Origin: Mucilaginibacter gossypiicola | GTDB taxonomy: Bacteria > Bacteroidota > Bacteroidia > Sphingobacteriales > Sphingobacteriaceae | Reading direction: 5' to 3' | Assembly (NCBI RefSeq): GCF_900110105.1 | Contig: NZ_FOCL01000005.1 | Location: 496,001 to 560,000 of the forward strand | Length of the DNA: 64,000 bases | In this document: one piece after another, positions 26,174-35,461 of the stretch | Position numbering within the stretch: position 1 is the first letter of the stretch | Layout of the letters: each line of letters opens with the position of its first letter | Position numbers and translations under genes: made by a program | The notes under the pieces: generated by a model | Seen by the model: the letters and a program-made list of their open reading frames with translations, nothing else | Told to the model about the DNA's origin: nothing | Databases searched by the model: none

Positions 26174-26236
26174 ATTTTATGAAAGCTAAAAAAGGCGGAA
26201 TGTGCGAGCTTAAAGCAATAATCTGATTAATTCAGC

Positions 26237-28624
26237 TTACTCTGCCCTTAAGCTTTTTACCGGGTTCATTAGTGCGGCTTTGATAGCCTGGAAACTTATA
26301 GTGAGCAGGGTTATCATGATGGCCCCAGTTCCCGCCAATAAAAATACGCCTGGTCCTATACTAATCCGGTATTGATATTTCAAAAGCCAGGCATGAAGGT
26401 AGTAATAGGAAACAGGGCTGGCAATCAAACAGCTGATAACCACCAGGGCCACAAACTCTTTGGATAACAGCAACCAAACTTGTGGTACAGTAGCACCCAA
26501 TACCTTCCGGATACCGATTTCTTTGGTGCGCTTTTCGGCCATGTAAGCTGCTAAGCCGAACAATCCTATGCAGGAGATCATAATGGCAAGAGAGGCAAAT
26601 AAACCGGCGAGTTTCCCGATCAGTGATTCAAAATCAAATTTTGATACATAGCTTTCATCAACAAAGCTGTACTGAAACGGAATGCTTGGATTATAGCGAC
26701 TAAATACCGGGGCAAGTTTTGCCAATGCCGCACGGGTGTTTATCCTTGGCGATAGCCGGTAAGTAACCACGCTCGACCAGCTTGGCTCGTAAATAAATAT
26801 GGTAGGTACCGAGTTTGCATAAGGCGATGCCATCAGCGCGTCTTTAACCACTCCGATTACAGTAGCACGTTGTTGTACCGTATGCCATGTAATCACCTCG
26901 TTAATGGGAGCTTTATACCGCATGCGTTTAACGGCTGCTTCATTGAGTATTACGCTTAAAGAATCGGCACCGAGATTGCCGGTGAAATCACGTCCGCTTT
27001 TTAACTTCATGCCCAGTGTTTTAAAGTAATCAGCGTCGGATACACCGATAATAGCCAGGCTCAATGTTTCGCCTGGCAACCTGCCCGACCAGTCTGTTAC
27101 ACTATTGTTGGCCCAAATATCGGTGACCGGGCTCGAGGATTTGGTAACGCTGTTCACGACACCCGTAGCCAGCATTTCATTTTTAAAGGCATCGTAATTG
27201 CGCGTCAAATCGCCGGTGGCATCTGTCATCACTAAACGATTGGCATCATAGCCTACAGGTCTGTCTTTAGCGTGATCTATTTGTTGATAAATGACAATGG
27301 TACTAATGATTAGTGCAATGGAGCAGGTGAATTGCAGCACCACGAGGATCTCCCGCGGGAGATTACCGGCTTTACCGGTTTGTAAACTTCCTTTTAAAAC
27401 TTTTACCGGGTTAAAAGATGAGAGGTAAAAGGCGGGTCGCGCTCCCGAAAGTAAACCGGTGAACATAACGAACCCAATCATGAGCAGCCAAAAAGTAACA
27501 TTGGCAAAGGGAATGCTTATTTCGGTATGGGTTAAATTATTGAAAGCCGGTAATGCCAGTGTAACAAACAATAGTGATACCAAAAAGGCCAAAAAAGTTA
27601 AGGTCATGGATTCGACCAGGAACTGGAAGATGAGGTTTTTACGACTGGAGCCTATAGCTTTACGCACACCAACTTCCCGCGCCCTTTTTTCTGAGCGTGC
27701 GGTAGCAAGATTGGTGAAATTGATACATGCTATGATCAGGATCAGGATGCCGATAAGCGCAAACATTTTTACATAGTCTATTAAGCCGCCTGAGACTATT
27801 CCATTTCTGTATTCTGAAAATAAATGCCAGTCTTTTAAAGGTTCAAGAAATAGTTCGGCCTTAGTTTGTGCATAATATTTAGGGCTGTGCCTAACCATCG
27901 TTCCTTTTATTTTGGGGGCCAGTTCTGCATAAGAAGTATTAGGCTGAAGCGCAACAAAGGTTTGGAACGAATTGTTATCCCAATTGGTAAGGGAATGTTT
28001 AACCTCGTCATTCGTCATTGAGTAATAAGCAAAAGGCACAATAAAGCTAAACTGAAAAGTTGAATTAGCCGGTACATCTTTCAGGATGCCGGTAACCCGC
28101 AGGTCATGAAAGTTATCGATCTTTACAGTTTTACCCACTGCGTCGGCGTTGCCAAATAATGCCGTTGCTGTAGCCTGTGACAGTACAATGGAATACGGAT
28201 CGCTTAACACAGCGTTAGCACTACCTTTTAAGAGTGGATACTGAAAAATTTTCAGAAAATCGCCGCCCGCCATTGCTCCGTTAACGTTTATCCTCTTATC
28301 GCCGACAGTAAGCGGGTGAGAACCCATCCAATCGGTTTGTGCAACGTATTTTATCTCAGGAAAATCTTTTTTTAATGCGTCAGCAAGCGGTAAATTGGTT
28401 GAACCAACGGTATTGATTTCGCCATTGTTATTCACATTGAATTTAACTTTATAGGCAAGTTGATAGCCTGGAAGAAAACGGTCGTAAGAGATCTGGGTAT
28501 AGATCCATAAACCGATAAGTATAGCTACGGCAATTCCCGAAGCCAGACCAATAATATTCAGCGCGCTGTAAACTTTATTGTTCACGAAGTTACGCAAAGC
28601 AATTTTAAAGTAATTCCTGATCAT
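26237..28624 (-). CDS. FtsX/MacB-type ABC transporter permease
   Basis: Integral membrane permease of 795 aa with the Bacteroidota double architecture: an N-terminal helix ('ALNIIGLASGIAVAILIGLWIY'), a MacB-like periplasmic domain, an FtsX domain near residues 285-420 ('FTNLATARSEKRAREVGVRKAIGSSR'), then a second periplasmic domain and FtsX domain ('AYMAEKRTKEIGIRKVLGA'). It ends with the family hallmark 'MNPVKSLRAE'. No ATPase gene is adjacent. Relatives often act in antimicrobial peptide or lipoprotein transport, but the cargo here is unknown. Confidence 0.93.
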   Translation of the reverse strand: MIRNYFKIALRNFVNNKVYSALNIIGLASGIAVAILIGLWIYTQISYDRFLPGYQLAYKVKFNVNNNGEINTVGSTNLPLADALKKDFPEIKYVAQTDWMGSHPLTVGDKRINVNGAMAGGDFLKIFQYPLLKGSANAVLSDPYSIVLSQATATALFGNADAVGKTVKIDNFHDLRVTGILKDVPANSTFQFSFIVPFAYYSMTNDEVKHSLTNWDNNSFQTFVALQPNTSYAELAPKIKGTMVRHSPKYYAQTKAELFLEPLKDWHLFSEYRNGIVSGGLIDYVKMFALIGILILIIACINFTNLATARSEKRAREVGVRKAIGSSRKNLIFQFLVESMTLTFLAFLVSLLFVTLALPAFNNLTHTEISIPFANVTFWLLMIGFVMFTGLLSGARPAFYLSSFNPVKVLKGSLQTGKAGNLPREILVVLQFTCSIALIISTIVIYQQIDHAKDRPVGYDANRLVMTDATGDLTRNYDAFKNEMLATGVVNSVTKSSSPVTDIWANNSVTDWSGRLPGETLSLAIIGVSDADYFKTLGMKLKSGRDFTGNLGADSLSVILNEAAVKRMRYKAPINEVITWHTVQQRATVIGVVKDALMASPYANSVPTIFIYEPSWSSVVTYRLSPRINTRAALAKLAPVFSRYNPSIPFQYSFVDESYVSKFDFESLIGKLAGLFASLAIMISCIGLFGLAAYMAEKRTKEIGIRKVLGATVPQVWLLLSKEFVALVVISCLIASPVSYYYLHAWLLKYQYRISIGPGVFLLAGTGAIMITLLTISFQAIKAALMNPVKSLRAE

Positions 28625-28743
28625 AACCGGTTGATTAAAATAATACGAAATTGTTCGTAAATATAATGCCAGTTATTTATTGTGTTTATTATCAGATATT
28701 TGTGTTGTTTTTTTTCTGTGACTATTGTATCAAAAGTGAACAG

Positions 28744-28767
28744 CATCCGTTCAGAATTGAACGGATG
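28744..28767. repeat. Palindrome between phosphotransferase and permease
   Basis: Perfect 10-bp inverted repeat CATCCGTTCA / TGAACGGATG with a 4-nt loop. It lies 120 bp upstream of the permease gene and 58 bp after the stop of the phosphotransferase gene, both on the minus strand. Without a T-run it could be an operator or a weak terminator. Confidence 0.45.
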
Positions 28768-28824
28768 GGGTGAGCTTTGTTTAAAAATGAAAAATGATGT
28801 TTTGCCTGCCAGCCTTCCGCTTAA

Positions 28825-29817
28825 CTATGCGAATTGAGCCAGTGAGGATGCCCAACCTACCGAACGCATTTGATCAACCGCAGTATTCAGCAATGCTTTC
28901 CCATACATTAACTGTCCGTCATAATTAGCCAGGGATATTTCTCCTTTGCCCATTAGTACAAAAAATAGTTGCAAATCAATCCCTTCCATTTTTTGATCAT
29001 GTTTATAGTTTGCCGGTTTATGTTGTGCTGCCAATTGAAACATCAGCATTGCATAAACAATCCGGCAAACCTGCCGCATGGTAAAAAACCGTGCTTTTTT
29101 ATATTCATCTACATCGCCATCAAAATAAGTAGATAAAAACAGGTGTTCCTGCTCTTCTGTATGAACAAAGAAATTAGCCAGGTTTGCAAGGTCGATATAA
29201 CGGTCATTTAAATGGGCAGCATCCCAATCAATAACCCAGATCCGTTTACCATCACATAAAATATTATTAGGATTGAGGTCATTGTGGCTAAACACCCTAT
29301 CCGAATCGGTTAGTACGACACAACTTTTAAGTATAGCATAATTGGTAAAACATTCATCGAATACTGGCCCTGATAATATTCTTGATTGTTTAAATTGCCC
29401 GATCAGTGAATCAACTGTTTCAAACAGCGGTGCCCCATCTACGCCCGATGGTATCAAATGAATAGCTTTGACTATAGCCGCAATCTCAGAGATCAGCTTA
29501 TCCGGTGTAAAAACAGCGCGTATGGGCTGGTTTTCTATATAATCACTTATGGAAACTCCGGTTACGGTATCCCGATAATGCAATGCTGGAGCAATATTGG
29601 CATCAGCGGCAAGCGATAAGTTCGTTGCGCTTAAATTGGGTGGCGATAACTTTAAAACATACACTTGACCATCCACTGTTAACTGATAGGTATGCGCCGA
29701 AGAAAGGCCGCCGGCAAGTGTTGTCATGTTATCGATAGCGGTAGTACCAAAAGCGTCAAGTAAGGCTGCTTCAACCGCGTCTTTCCTGTGCGGTGGGAAC
29801 AAAGTAGAAAATTTCAT
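28825..29817 (-). CDS. Aminoglycoside/choline-kinase-like phosphotransferase
   Basis: Kinase-fold phosphotransferase of 330 aa. The catalytic loop 'SHNDLNPNNIL' (HxDxxxxN) and metal motif 'VIDWDAAHLND' are complete, and the N-lobe has 'YVLKLSPP' with the ATP lysine. Substrate could be an aminoglycoside, choline, a sugar or another small molecule. It starts 10 bp after the MarR gene and is probably co-transcribed and co-regulated with it. Confidence 0.87.
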   Translation of the reverse strand: MKFSTLFPPHRKDAVEAALLDAFGTTAIDNMTTLAGGLSSAHTYQLTVDGQVYVLKLSPPNLSATNLSLAADANIAPALHYRDTVTGVSISDYIENQPIRAVFTPDKLISEIAAIVKAIHLIPSGVDGAPLFETVDSLIGQFKQSRILSGPVFDECFTNYAILKSCVVLTDSDRVFSHNDLNPNNILCDGKRIWVIDWDAAHLNDRYIDLANLANFFVHTEEQEHLFLSTYFDGDVDEYKKARFFTMRQVCRIVYAMLMFQLAAQHKPANYKHDQKMEGIDLQLFFVLMGKGEISLANYDGQLMYGKALLNTAVDQMRSVGWASSLAQFA

Positions 29818-29827
29818 AATGTTTATA

Positions 29828-30259
29828 TCATCTTATATTTCCGCCAAGCATTATCAATAAATCGGCGACAGGAGGGGATTTTTTCAGGTATTCGTCAGGA
29901 ATAATATCTTCGGAAATTGCGCTGGCCGATGGCAAAGCTTCTTCATAAATTGTTTTGCCTGCATGTGTTAGTTTGGCATAACTTACCCTTGCATCCCGCT
30001 CGTTGGCACCCCGTGTTACCAATCCTGTTTTTTCCATTGGTAATAACAGGCGTGTGATACCTGATGCGGTAAGGCCTATTTTCTCGGCCAGTTCTGTACG
30101 GCGTAATTGTCCGCCGGGCGCTTGTTGCAAAAGATGAAGGATCAGAAAATCGTTAAAACCTATCCCATGTACAGCCAGTCCATCAAATTTTCGGGAGATC
30201 ACTGCCTGTATTTTAGCAAGGTTCATAAGCAGTTTTAAAGGTTGATTTATTGTTGACAT
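29828..30259 (-). CDS. MarR-family transcriptional regulator
   Basis: A 143-aa winged-helix regulator. The DNA-binding region reads 'RRTELAEKIGLTASGITRLLLPMEKTGLV', followed by the wing 'RDARVSYAKLTHAGK'. It is the first gene of a unit with the phosphotransferase. A dyad-symmetric site lies just upstream of its start at 30264-30286 and may be its operator. Confidence 0.9.
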   Translation of the reverse strand: MSTINQPLKLLMNLAKIQAVISRKFDGLAVHGIGFNDFLILHLLQQAPGGQLRRTELAEKIGLTASGITRLLLPMEKTGLVTRGANERDARVSYAKLTHAGKTIYEEALPSASAISEDIIPDEYLKKSPPVADLLIMLGGNIR

Positions 30260-30263
30260 ATAC

Positions 30264-30286
30264 TTGACTTATCAATGATTATTCAA
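30264..30286. promoter_or_regulatory. Dyad site upstream of MarR gene
   Basis: TTGA-n3-ATCA-A-TGAT-n3-TCAA, with 8 symmetric bases per half site, 5 bp upstream of the MarR start codon. Spacing and length suit a MarR dimer. Confidence 0.45.
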
Positions 30287-30429
30287 ATATATAAATTAAT
30301 TGGATATCCCTTTATGTTTAAACATAAGGTATTCCGGAAGCCTGATGTGATTTCTTGAAAAGAGAGAATTTATACATTTTTTAAAAATATTTCAATTACA
30401 GGTAGTCCTATGCTTTGAGTTGTGTGTTC

Positions 30430-30466
30430 TATATACAAATTCCCCTCTCCGGGGAATTTGTATATA
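30430..30466. repeat. Perfect 16-bp hairpin just before fecR
   Basis: Arms TATATACAAATTCCCC (30430-30445) and GGGGAATTTGTATATA (30451-30466) pair perfectly around a 5-nt loop. The right arm ends 10 nt before the ATG of the FecR gene. It could mask translation initiation, act as a DNA operator, or be a repeat element. Confidence 0.7.
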
Positions 30467-30476
30467 AACCAAAAAC

Positions 30477-31688
30477 ATGAATAACGAAAGGCTCAGGAGT
30501 TTACTTGAACAGTATTTTAACGATGCTATAAACGATGCCGACCGCGAAGAGTTGCTCAACTATTTGAACAACAATCCCGGCGAGGTATTGAGCACTGTTG
30601 ATGAAGGCATACTGAATCTTGATGGTGCCCCCGAGTTTGATAATGACCGCGCACAAAAAGTATTAGCTGATATTAAAGCTGATTCGAGATTCAGGGATAC
30701 TGTTATACCGGTTGTACCTGTTATTCCTAAAAACAATATTTTAAAATTATACGGTGGTTGGCTGAAAATTGCAGCCGCAGTTTTAATTTTTGGAACTGTT
30801 GGGGCTTACTTTGTACAACGGCAAAAAACGGGCGCTGTTAAAAATAACATGGCAGCCAATACCACTGCTAAAATTGTACCGGGCAGCAATAAAGCCATAC
30901 TTACATTGGCAAGCGGTAAAAGCATCGTACTGGATAGTGTGGCTAACGGTGCCCTTGCCAATCTCGGGAAAAGCCAGGTAAATAAAGTAAGCAATGGTAA
31001 ACTTGTTTATGACGTGCTGCCAAATGCTACCCACGCAGGGGTTAACACTGTTTTATACAATACACTCACCATTCCTCCGGGGGGCCAGTACCAGGTGGTG
31101 CTGCCCGATGGTACGCAAGTATGGCTAAACTCATCATCATCATTAAGTTACCCTACCGAATTTACAGGTAATAGCCGCACTGTAAAACTCACCGGTGAAG
31201 CCTACTTTGAAGTGGCTAAAAATAAAGACAAGCCTTTTTATGTAGAGATGAACAACGTACAGGTAAAAGTACTGGGTACACATTTTAATATTTCGGCCTA
31301 CGCCGATGATAATGATTTGACTACCACGCTGCTGGAAGGCTCGGTACAGATCAGTAAAAACGGTAGCCTGGCTATGCTAAAACCGGGTCAGCAGGGGGTG
31401 GTAGGGAGCAATGCTAACGCCATTACAGTTTCAAAAGCAAACATTAACGAGGCAATGGCCTGGAAAAACGGCTATTTCATGTTTGATGATGATAATATCG
31501 TAAATATCATGAAGAAGGTATCCCGCTGGTACGATGTAGATATTGAGTACCAGGGTAACTTTATTAACCAGCGTTTCGGCGGTACGTTTACCCGCTCAAA
31601 AAGTATAACAGATCTGCTTAAAAACCTCGAACAAATAAGTAACGTGCATTTTAAAATTACAGGAAGGAGGATCACCGTTATGCAATAA
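30477..31688 (+). CDS. FecR-family anti-sigma factor
   Basis: Transmembrane anti-sigma factor of 403 aa that links an outer-membrane TonB receptor to an ECF sigma factor. The N-terminal cytoplasmic helical domain (about 1-85) is followed by a single membrane helix near 95-113, a periplasmic FecR domain ('TLTIPPGGQYQVVLPDGTQVWLNS ... RTVKLTGEAYFEVAK') and a C-terminal DUF4974/STN-like domain ('ITDLLKNLEQISNVHFKI'). The sigma gene normally just upstream is missing; the nearest one is at 22644. The next gene is a SusC with an STN signalling domain, as expected. Confidence 0.93.
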   Translation: MNNERLRSLLEQYFNDAINDADREELLNYLNNNPGEVLSTVDEGILNLDGAPEFDNDRAQKVLADIKADSRFRDTVIPVVPVIPKNNILKLYGGWLKIAAAVLIFGTVGAYFVQRQKTGAVKNNMAANTTAKIVPGSNKAILTLASGKSIVLDSVANGALANLGKSQVNKVSNGKLVYDVLPNATHAGVNTVLYNTLTIPPGGQYQVVLPDGTQVWLNSSSSLSYPTEFTGNSRTVKLTGEAYFEVAKNKDKPFYVEMNNVQVKVLGTHFNISAYADDNDLTTTLLEGSVQISKNGSLAMLKPGQQGVVGSNANAITVSKANINEAMAWKNGYFMFDDDNIVNIMKKVSRWYDVDIEYQGNFINQRFGGTFTRSKSITDLLKNLEQISNVHFKITGRRITVMQ

Positions 31689-31741
31689 ATCTACGTTCTT
31701 CATTATCCCAACCAATTATCTATCAGCATAAAAAATAAAGC

Positions 31742-31765
31742 CAGGAGCGTTTCGGACCGCCCCTG
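31742..31765 (+). repeat. Hairpin between fecR and susC
   Basis: CAGGAGCG (31742-31749) pairs with CGCCCCTG (31758-31765) with one mismatch. It lies in the 158-bp gap between FecR and SusC and has no T-run, so an mRNA attenuator or processing site is possible. Confidence 0.4.
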
Positions 31766-31846
31766 ACCTAAGCCGTGTTATGGCAATGCCAGATAGTAAA
31801 ACTAATTGCAGCGATTACAACCACTTATTAATAAACTGACATTCAA

Positions 31847-34800
31847 ATGTATAAAAATTTTACTGCATTTACTTGCGGCAAACATCGTGGGCGCCTATAT
31901 AAACCTGTGCTTATTATGAAACTGACACTTATTTTGCTAACAGTTACCTTCTTACAGGTGTCTGCCGCAACTTATGCACAGAAGGTTACTTTAAAGGTTA
32001 AACAAACAACTTTAAAAGAAGTCTTTGAACAGATCAGAAATCAAACCAATTATGATTTTCTGTACAATTCTGAAGATATTAAGTTGGCTAAACCGGTAAC
32101 TGTTGATTTGACCAACGCAACTATAAACCAGGTCATGGACCTTTGTTTAAGCAACCAGTCGTTAACTTATACTATCGACAACAAAACCATTCTCATCCGT
32201 AAAAAAACGGGCGCAGAGAGCAATGCCCCTAAAAAAATTGGCGGTAAGGTTGTTGACAGTAAAGGCTTGCCTTTACCCGGTGTAACGGTTAAACAGAAGG
32301 GTTCGGCAGCGGCAGCCATAACCGATTTAAATGGTAATTACGCTATTAACGTCACGGATGCTGATGCTACACTTGTATTTTCATTTGTAGGCTTCAGAAC
32401 TAAGGAAGTTGCCCTTAACGGTCGTTCAGAAGTAAGCGTTATACTTGAAGACGCACCGCAGGACCTTACCGAAGTTGTTGTTGTGGCTTACGGTGTACAA
32501 AGAAAAGAAACCGTAACCGGCGCTATTACATCAATTGGCACCAAAGACCTGGTGCAGTCGCCGGTTGCTAACCTGAGTAATGCGCTGGCCGGTCGCTTAT
32601 CGGGCTTAACGGTAACCCAAACCAGCGGTAAGCCGGGTGATGACGGCGCTACGCTTTATGTGCGTGGTGTGGGTACTTATACCGGTCAAACCGCTCCGCT
32701 GATCATGGTAGATGGTATCGCCCGCGACAGCTATAATGATATCGATCCTAACGAGGTTGAATCCATTAGTATCCTGAAAGATGCTTCGGCCACAGCAGTA
32801 TACGGTGTGCGTGGTGCAAATGGTGTTATCCTCATCACTACAAAACGTGGTAAAGAAGGGGCTCCTAAAGTTAGCGCTACTTTCCAGACTGCTATTTCGC
32901 AGTTTTCGAGCATGCCAAATTTTGTTAACTCGTACCAGTACGCTACGCTGTTAAATGAGCAGAGCTATGAGAACTACTGGATCCAGCATTCAAGGGATGC
33001 CGATGTGAAAACCTGGAACGATTTCGTGACCAAACGTGATGCTAACTGGATCAAGGATGCTACCATATATTACTCGCCCGAAGATTTAAAGTATTATCAA
33101 AACGCACATACACCAACTATCAACGGCCAGGCAAACCCATATTATGATCCGTACGGGCACCCCGATCAGGACTGGAAAAAACAGATCTTCAATAAGTTTG
33201 CTCCGCAAACACAGGTAAACGCCAACATTACCGGTGGTACCAAGGCAACCAAATACTTTGTTTCATTAGGTTATTTGGCACAGGGCGGTTTGTTCAATAC
33301 CGATTACATGCCTTTTTCGGATGAGATGCAGTTTAAGAAGAAACGTTATAACCTGCGCTCCAACCTCGATTTTGATGTGAACTCCGATTTCAGGGTATCG
33401 GTTGATGTATCTACCCAATACGTAACCATTACCGGTATGGACAATGATGGTTACACCTGGGAAAAAAGGATCTTGTGGTCATCGCCGCTTGGCTCTCCTG
33501 GTATAATCAATGGCAAATTTGTGGTGCCTTTTACCAACCAAAATGATCAGCTTAACCCGCTGTACGCTATTGCAAATAGCAATAACTATAATATCACCAC
33601 CAACAGTACTTTAAACTCGGCCATCAAGTTAAGCTATAAACTGGACGACATTACGCCCGGTTTATCGGTAAATGCACGCGGTGCTTACGACAGTTATTTC
33701 CAAAGCCGCACCGGCGGTAAATACACTCCGTTATTGTACGGCTTGCGTCCAAACCCTAACGGTAATAAGCTTGACCCTATCCTTGTACAGCTAACCAATG
33801 ATGTTGCGCCTGCACGCTGGACAGATTTTTATACTGATAAATGGCGTAAGGTATACGGCGAGTTTTCCATTAACTATAACCGTGTATTTGCTAAAAAGCA
33901 CACCGTTACCGCTTTGATTTTGGCCAACGCCGAGAAAAAATATGATCCCAATTTGTTATACGATCTTCCGCACGCTTATGAAGGCGTATCGGGCAGGGTG
34001 ACTTATAATTACGGTGACCGTTACCTGGCCGAATATAACATGGGTTATAACGGTTCAGAGAACTTCCCCGAAGGTAAAAGGTTTGGTTTCCTGCCTGCAT
34101 ATTCATTAGGATGGATTGCCAGCAACGAATCGTTCTTCCCTAAAACCGATTACATAACTTATTTAAAAATCCGCGGATCATTAGGTAAAGTAGGTAATGA
34201 TGGTATCAATATTCCTGGTACTACAACTTCGGCCCGTTACCTGTACCTGCCTGATACCTGGCAATATGTAAACGGCTACAACGCTGGTGGCGGTTATACT
34301 TTTGGTACGCTTAATGATCGTAACAAGATACAGGGCGCACAGGAAAACGTGTTGGGTAACCCTAACGTAACCTGGGAAACAGCAACCAAATCAAACATTG
34401 GTTTAGAAACCCACCTGTTTAATGATCGCCTTTCGCTTATTTATGATCACTACAATGAGCATCGTAAAAACATCCTTTCATATAAAGGAAGCGTACCGGG
34501 CATAGTGCAGGCAACCTTGCCTCCTTATAACCTGGGCGAAGTAAAAAACTGGGGCGACGAAATTGAATTGAGTTACACCAGTGCTCCGGGTAAATTTACC
34601 TGGTGGGTAAAAGGTAACGCCTCAACAAACCATAATAAAATCCTATTTAAGGACGAAGCTATTGCACCGGGTTTAGAGTACCAGGCAGCTACCGGCAGGC
34701 CAATTAACCAGGGCTCGTATTTACAGGCCGATGGGCTTTATACCTCGTGGTCGCAGTTATACAAAATTGATGGTAACGGTAACCCAATACTTTCGCAGCC

Positions 34801-35446
34801 TGTACTGGCAGTTGGGGCTGATGGCAAGCCATATAACAACGCTGCGGGCAACCCGGTTTATCAAAAAGATTTGGGATACGCCGGCGCTCCTTTACAACCG
34901 GGCGAGGTTAGGTTAAAAGACGTTAACGGCGATGGTGTTATTAACGAAAAAGATTATGTCCGTTCGGGCAAAACCGACCTGCCTACATTAAGCTACGGTG
35001 TATCATTTGGCTTTAGCTTTCATGGCTTTGATTTTTCGGCCTTGTTTCAGGGGCAATCAGGTGTGGCTAAATATGCCATGCAGGAGCTTCACTTTAATAA
35101 ACAGCAGTCATTGTTTGATGTGGATTTAAACAGGTACACCCAGGATCGTTATGATCATGGCGATCGGATTGATTTCCCTATTGCTGCTTATAACCAGGAT
35201 GCAGCCTACAATACCTTCTTTTTGAAAAGTACAGCTTTTGTAAGGCTTAAAAATGCCGAGATAGGCTATACTCTTAAGCCCGAGCTTTTGAAAAAGATAG
35301 GCGTTCGCTCGGCCCGTTTTTATATCAACGGATATAACCTGTACACATGGTCGCCAAACAAGATCTGGGGCGATCCTGAAAACCTGGGTTACATCGGTTA
35401 TCCGCTTACCCGCACCTATAACGTAGGCGTTAATGTTAATTTTTAA
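31847..35446 (+). CDS. SusC/RagA TonB-dependent transporter with STN domain
   Basis: Outer-membrane transporter of 1199 aa. In order: a long Bacteroidota signal region ending 'AATYAQ', an STN (secretin/TonB N-terminal) signalling domain (about 45-120), a CarboxypepD-regulatory-like domain (about 130-205, 'GGKVVDSKGLPLPGVTVKQKG'), a TonB-box-like 'LTEVVVVAYG', a plug ('LSNALAGRLSGL', 'ESISILKDASATAVYGVRGANGVI'), and a beta-barrel ending 'YNVGVNVNF'. The STN domain is expected to contact FecR and control the sigma factor. With the following SusD it should import a glycan or oligosaccharide. Confidence 0.95.
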   Translation: MYKNFTAFTCGKHRGRLYKPVLIMKLTLILLTVTFLQVSAATYAQKVTLKVKQTTLKEVFEQIRNQTNYDFLYNSEDIKLAKPVTVDLTNATINQVMDLCLSNQSLTYTIDNKTILIRKKTGAESNAPKKIGGKVVDSKGLPLPGVTVKQKGSAAAAITDLNGNYAINVTDADATLVFSFVGFRTKEVALNGRSEVSVILEDAPQDLTEVVVVAYGVQRKETVTGAITSIGTKDLVQSPVANLSNALAGRLSGLTVTQTSGKPGDDGATLYVRGVGTYTGQTAPLIMVDGIARDSYNDIDPNEVESISILKDASATAVYGVRGANGVILITTKRGKEGAPKVSATFQTAISQFSSMPNFVNSYQYATLLNEQSYENYWIQHSRDADVKTWNDFVTKRDANWIKDATIYYSPEDLKYYQNAHTPTINGQANPYYDPYGHPDQDWKKQIFNKFAPQTQVNANITGGTKATKYFVSLGYLAQGGLFNTDYMPFSDEMQFKKKRYNLRSNLDFDVNSDFRVSVDVSTQYVTITGMDNDGYTWEKRILWSSPLGSPGIINGKFVVPFTNQNDQLNPLYAIANSNNYNITTNSTLNSAIKLSYKLDDITPGLSVNARGAYDSYFQSRTGGKYTPLLYGLRPNPNGNKLDPILVQLTNDVAPARWTDFYTDKWRKVYGEFSINYNRVFAKKHTVTALILANAEKKYDPNLLYDLPHAYEGVSGRVTYNYGDRYLAEYNMGYNGSENFPEGKRFGFLPAYSLGWIASNESFFPKTDYITYLKIRGSLGKVGNDGINIPGTTTSARYLYLPDTWQYVNGYNAGGGYTFGTLNDRNKIQGAQENVLGNPNVTWETATKSNIGLETHLFNDRLSLIYDHYNEHRKNILSYKGSVPGIVQATLPPYNLGEVKNWGDEIELSYTSAPGKFTWWVKGNASTNHNKILFKDEAIAPGLEYQAATGRPINQGSYLQADGLYTSWSQLYKIDGNGNPILSQPVLAVGADGKPYNNAAGNPVYQKDLGYAGAPLQPGEVRLKDVNGDGVINEKDYVRSGKTDLPTLSYGVSFGFSFHGFDFSALFQGQSGVAKYAMQELHFNKQQSLFDVDLNRYTQDRYDHGDRIDFPIAAYNQDAAYNTFFLKSTAFVRLKNAEIGYTLKPELLKKIGVRSARFYINGYNLYTWSPNKIWGDPENLGYIGYPLTRTYNVGVNVNF

Positions 35447-35461
35447 TCATAAGATATAGCA

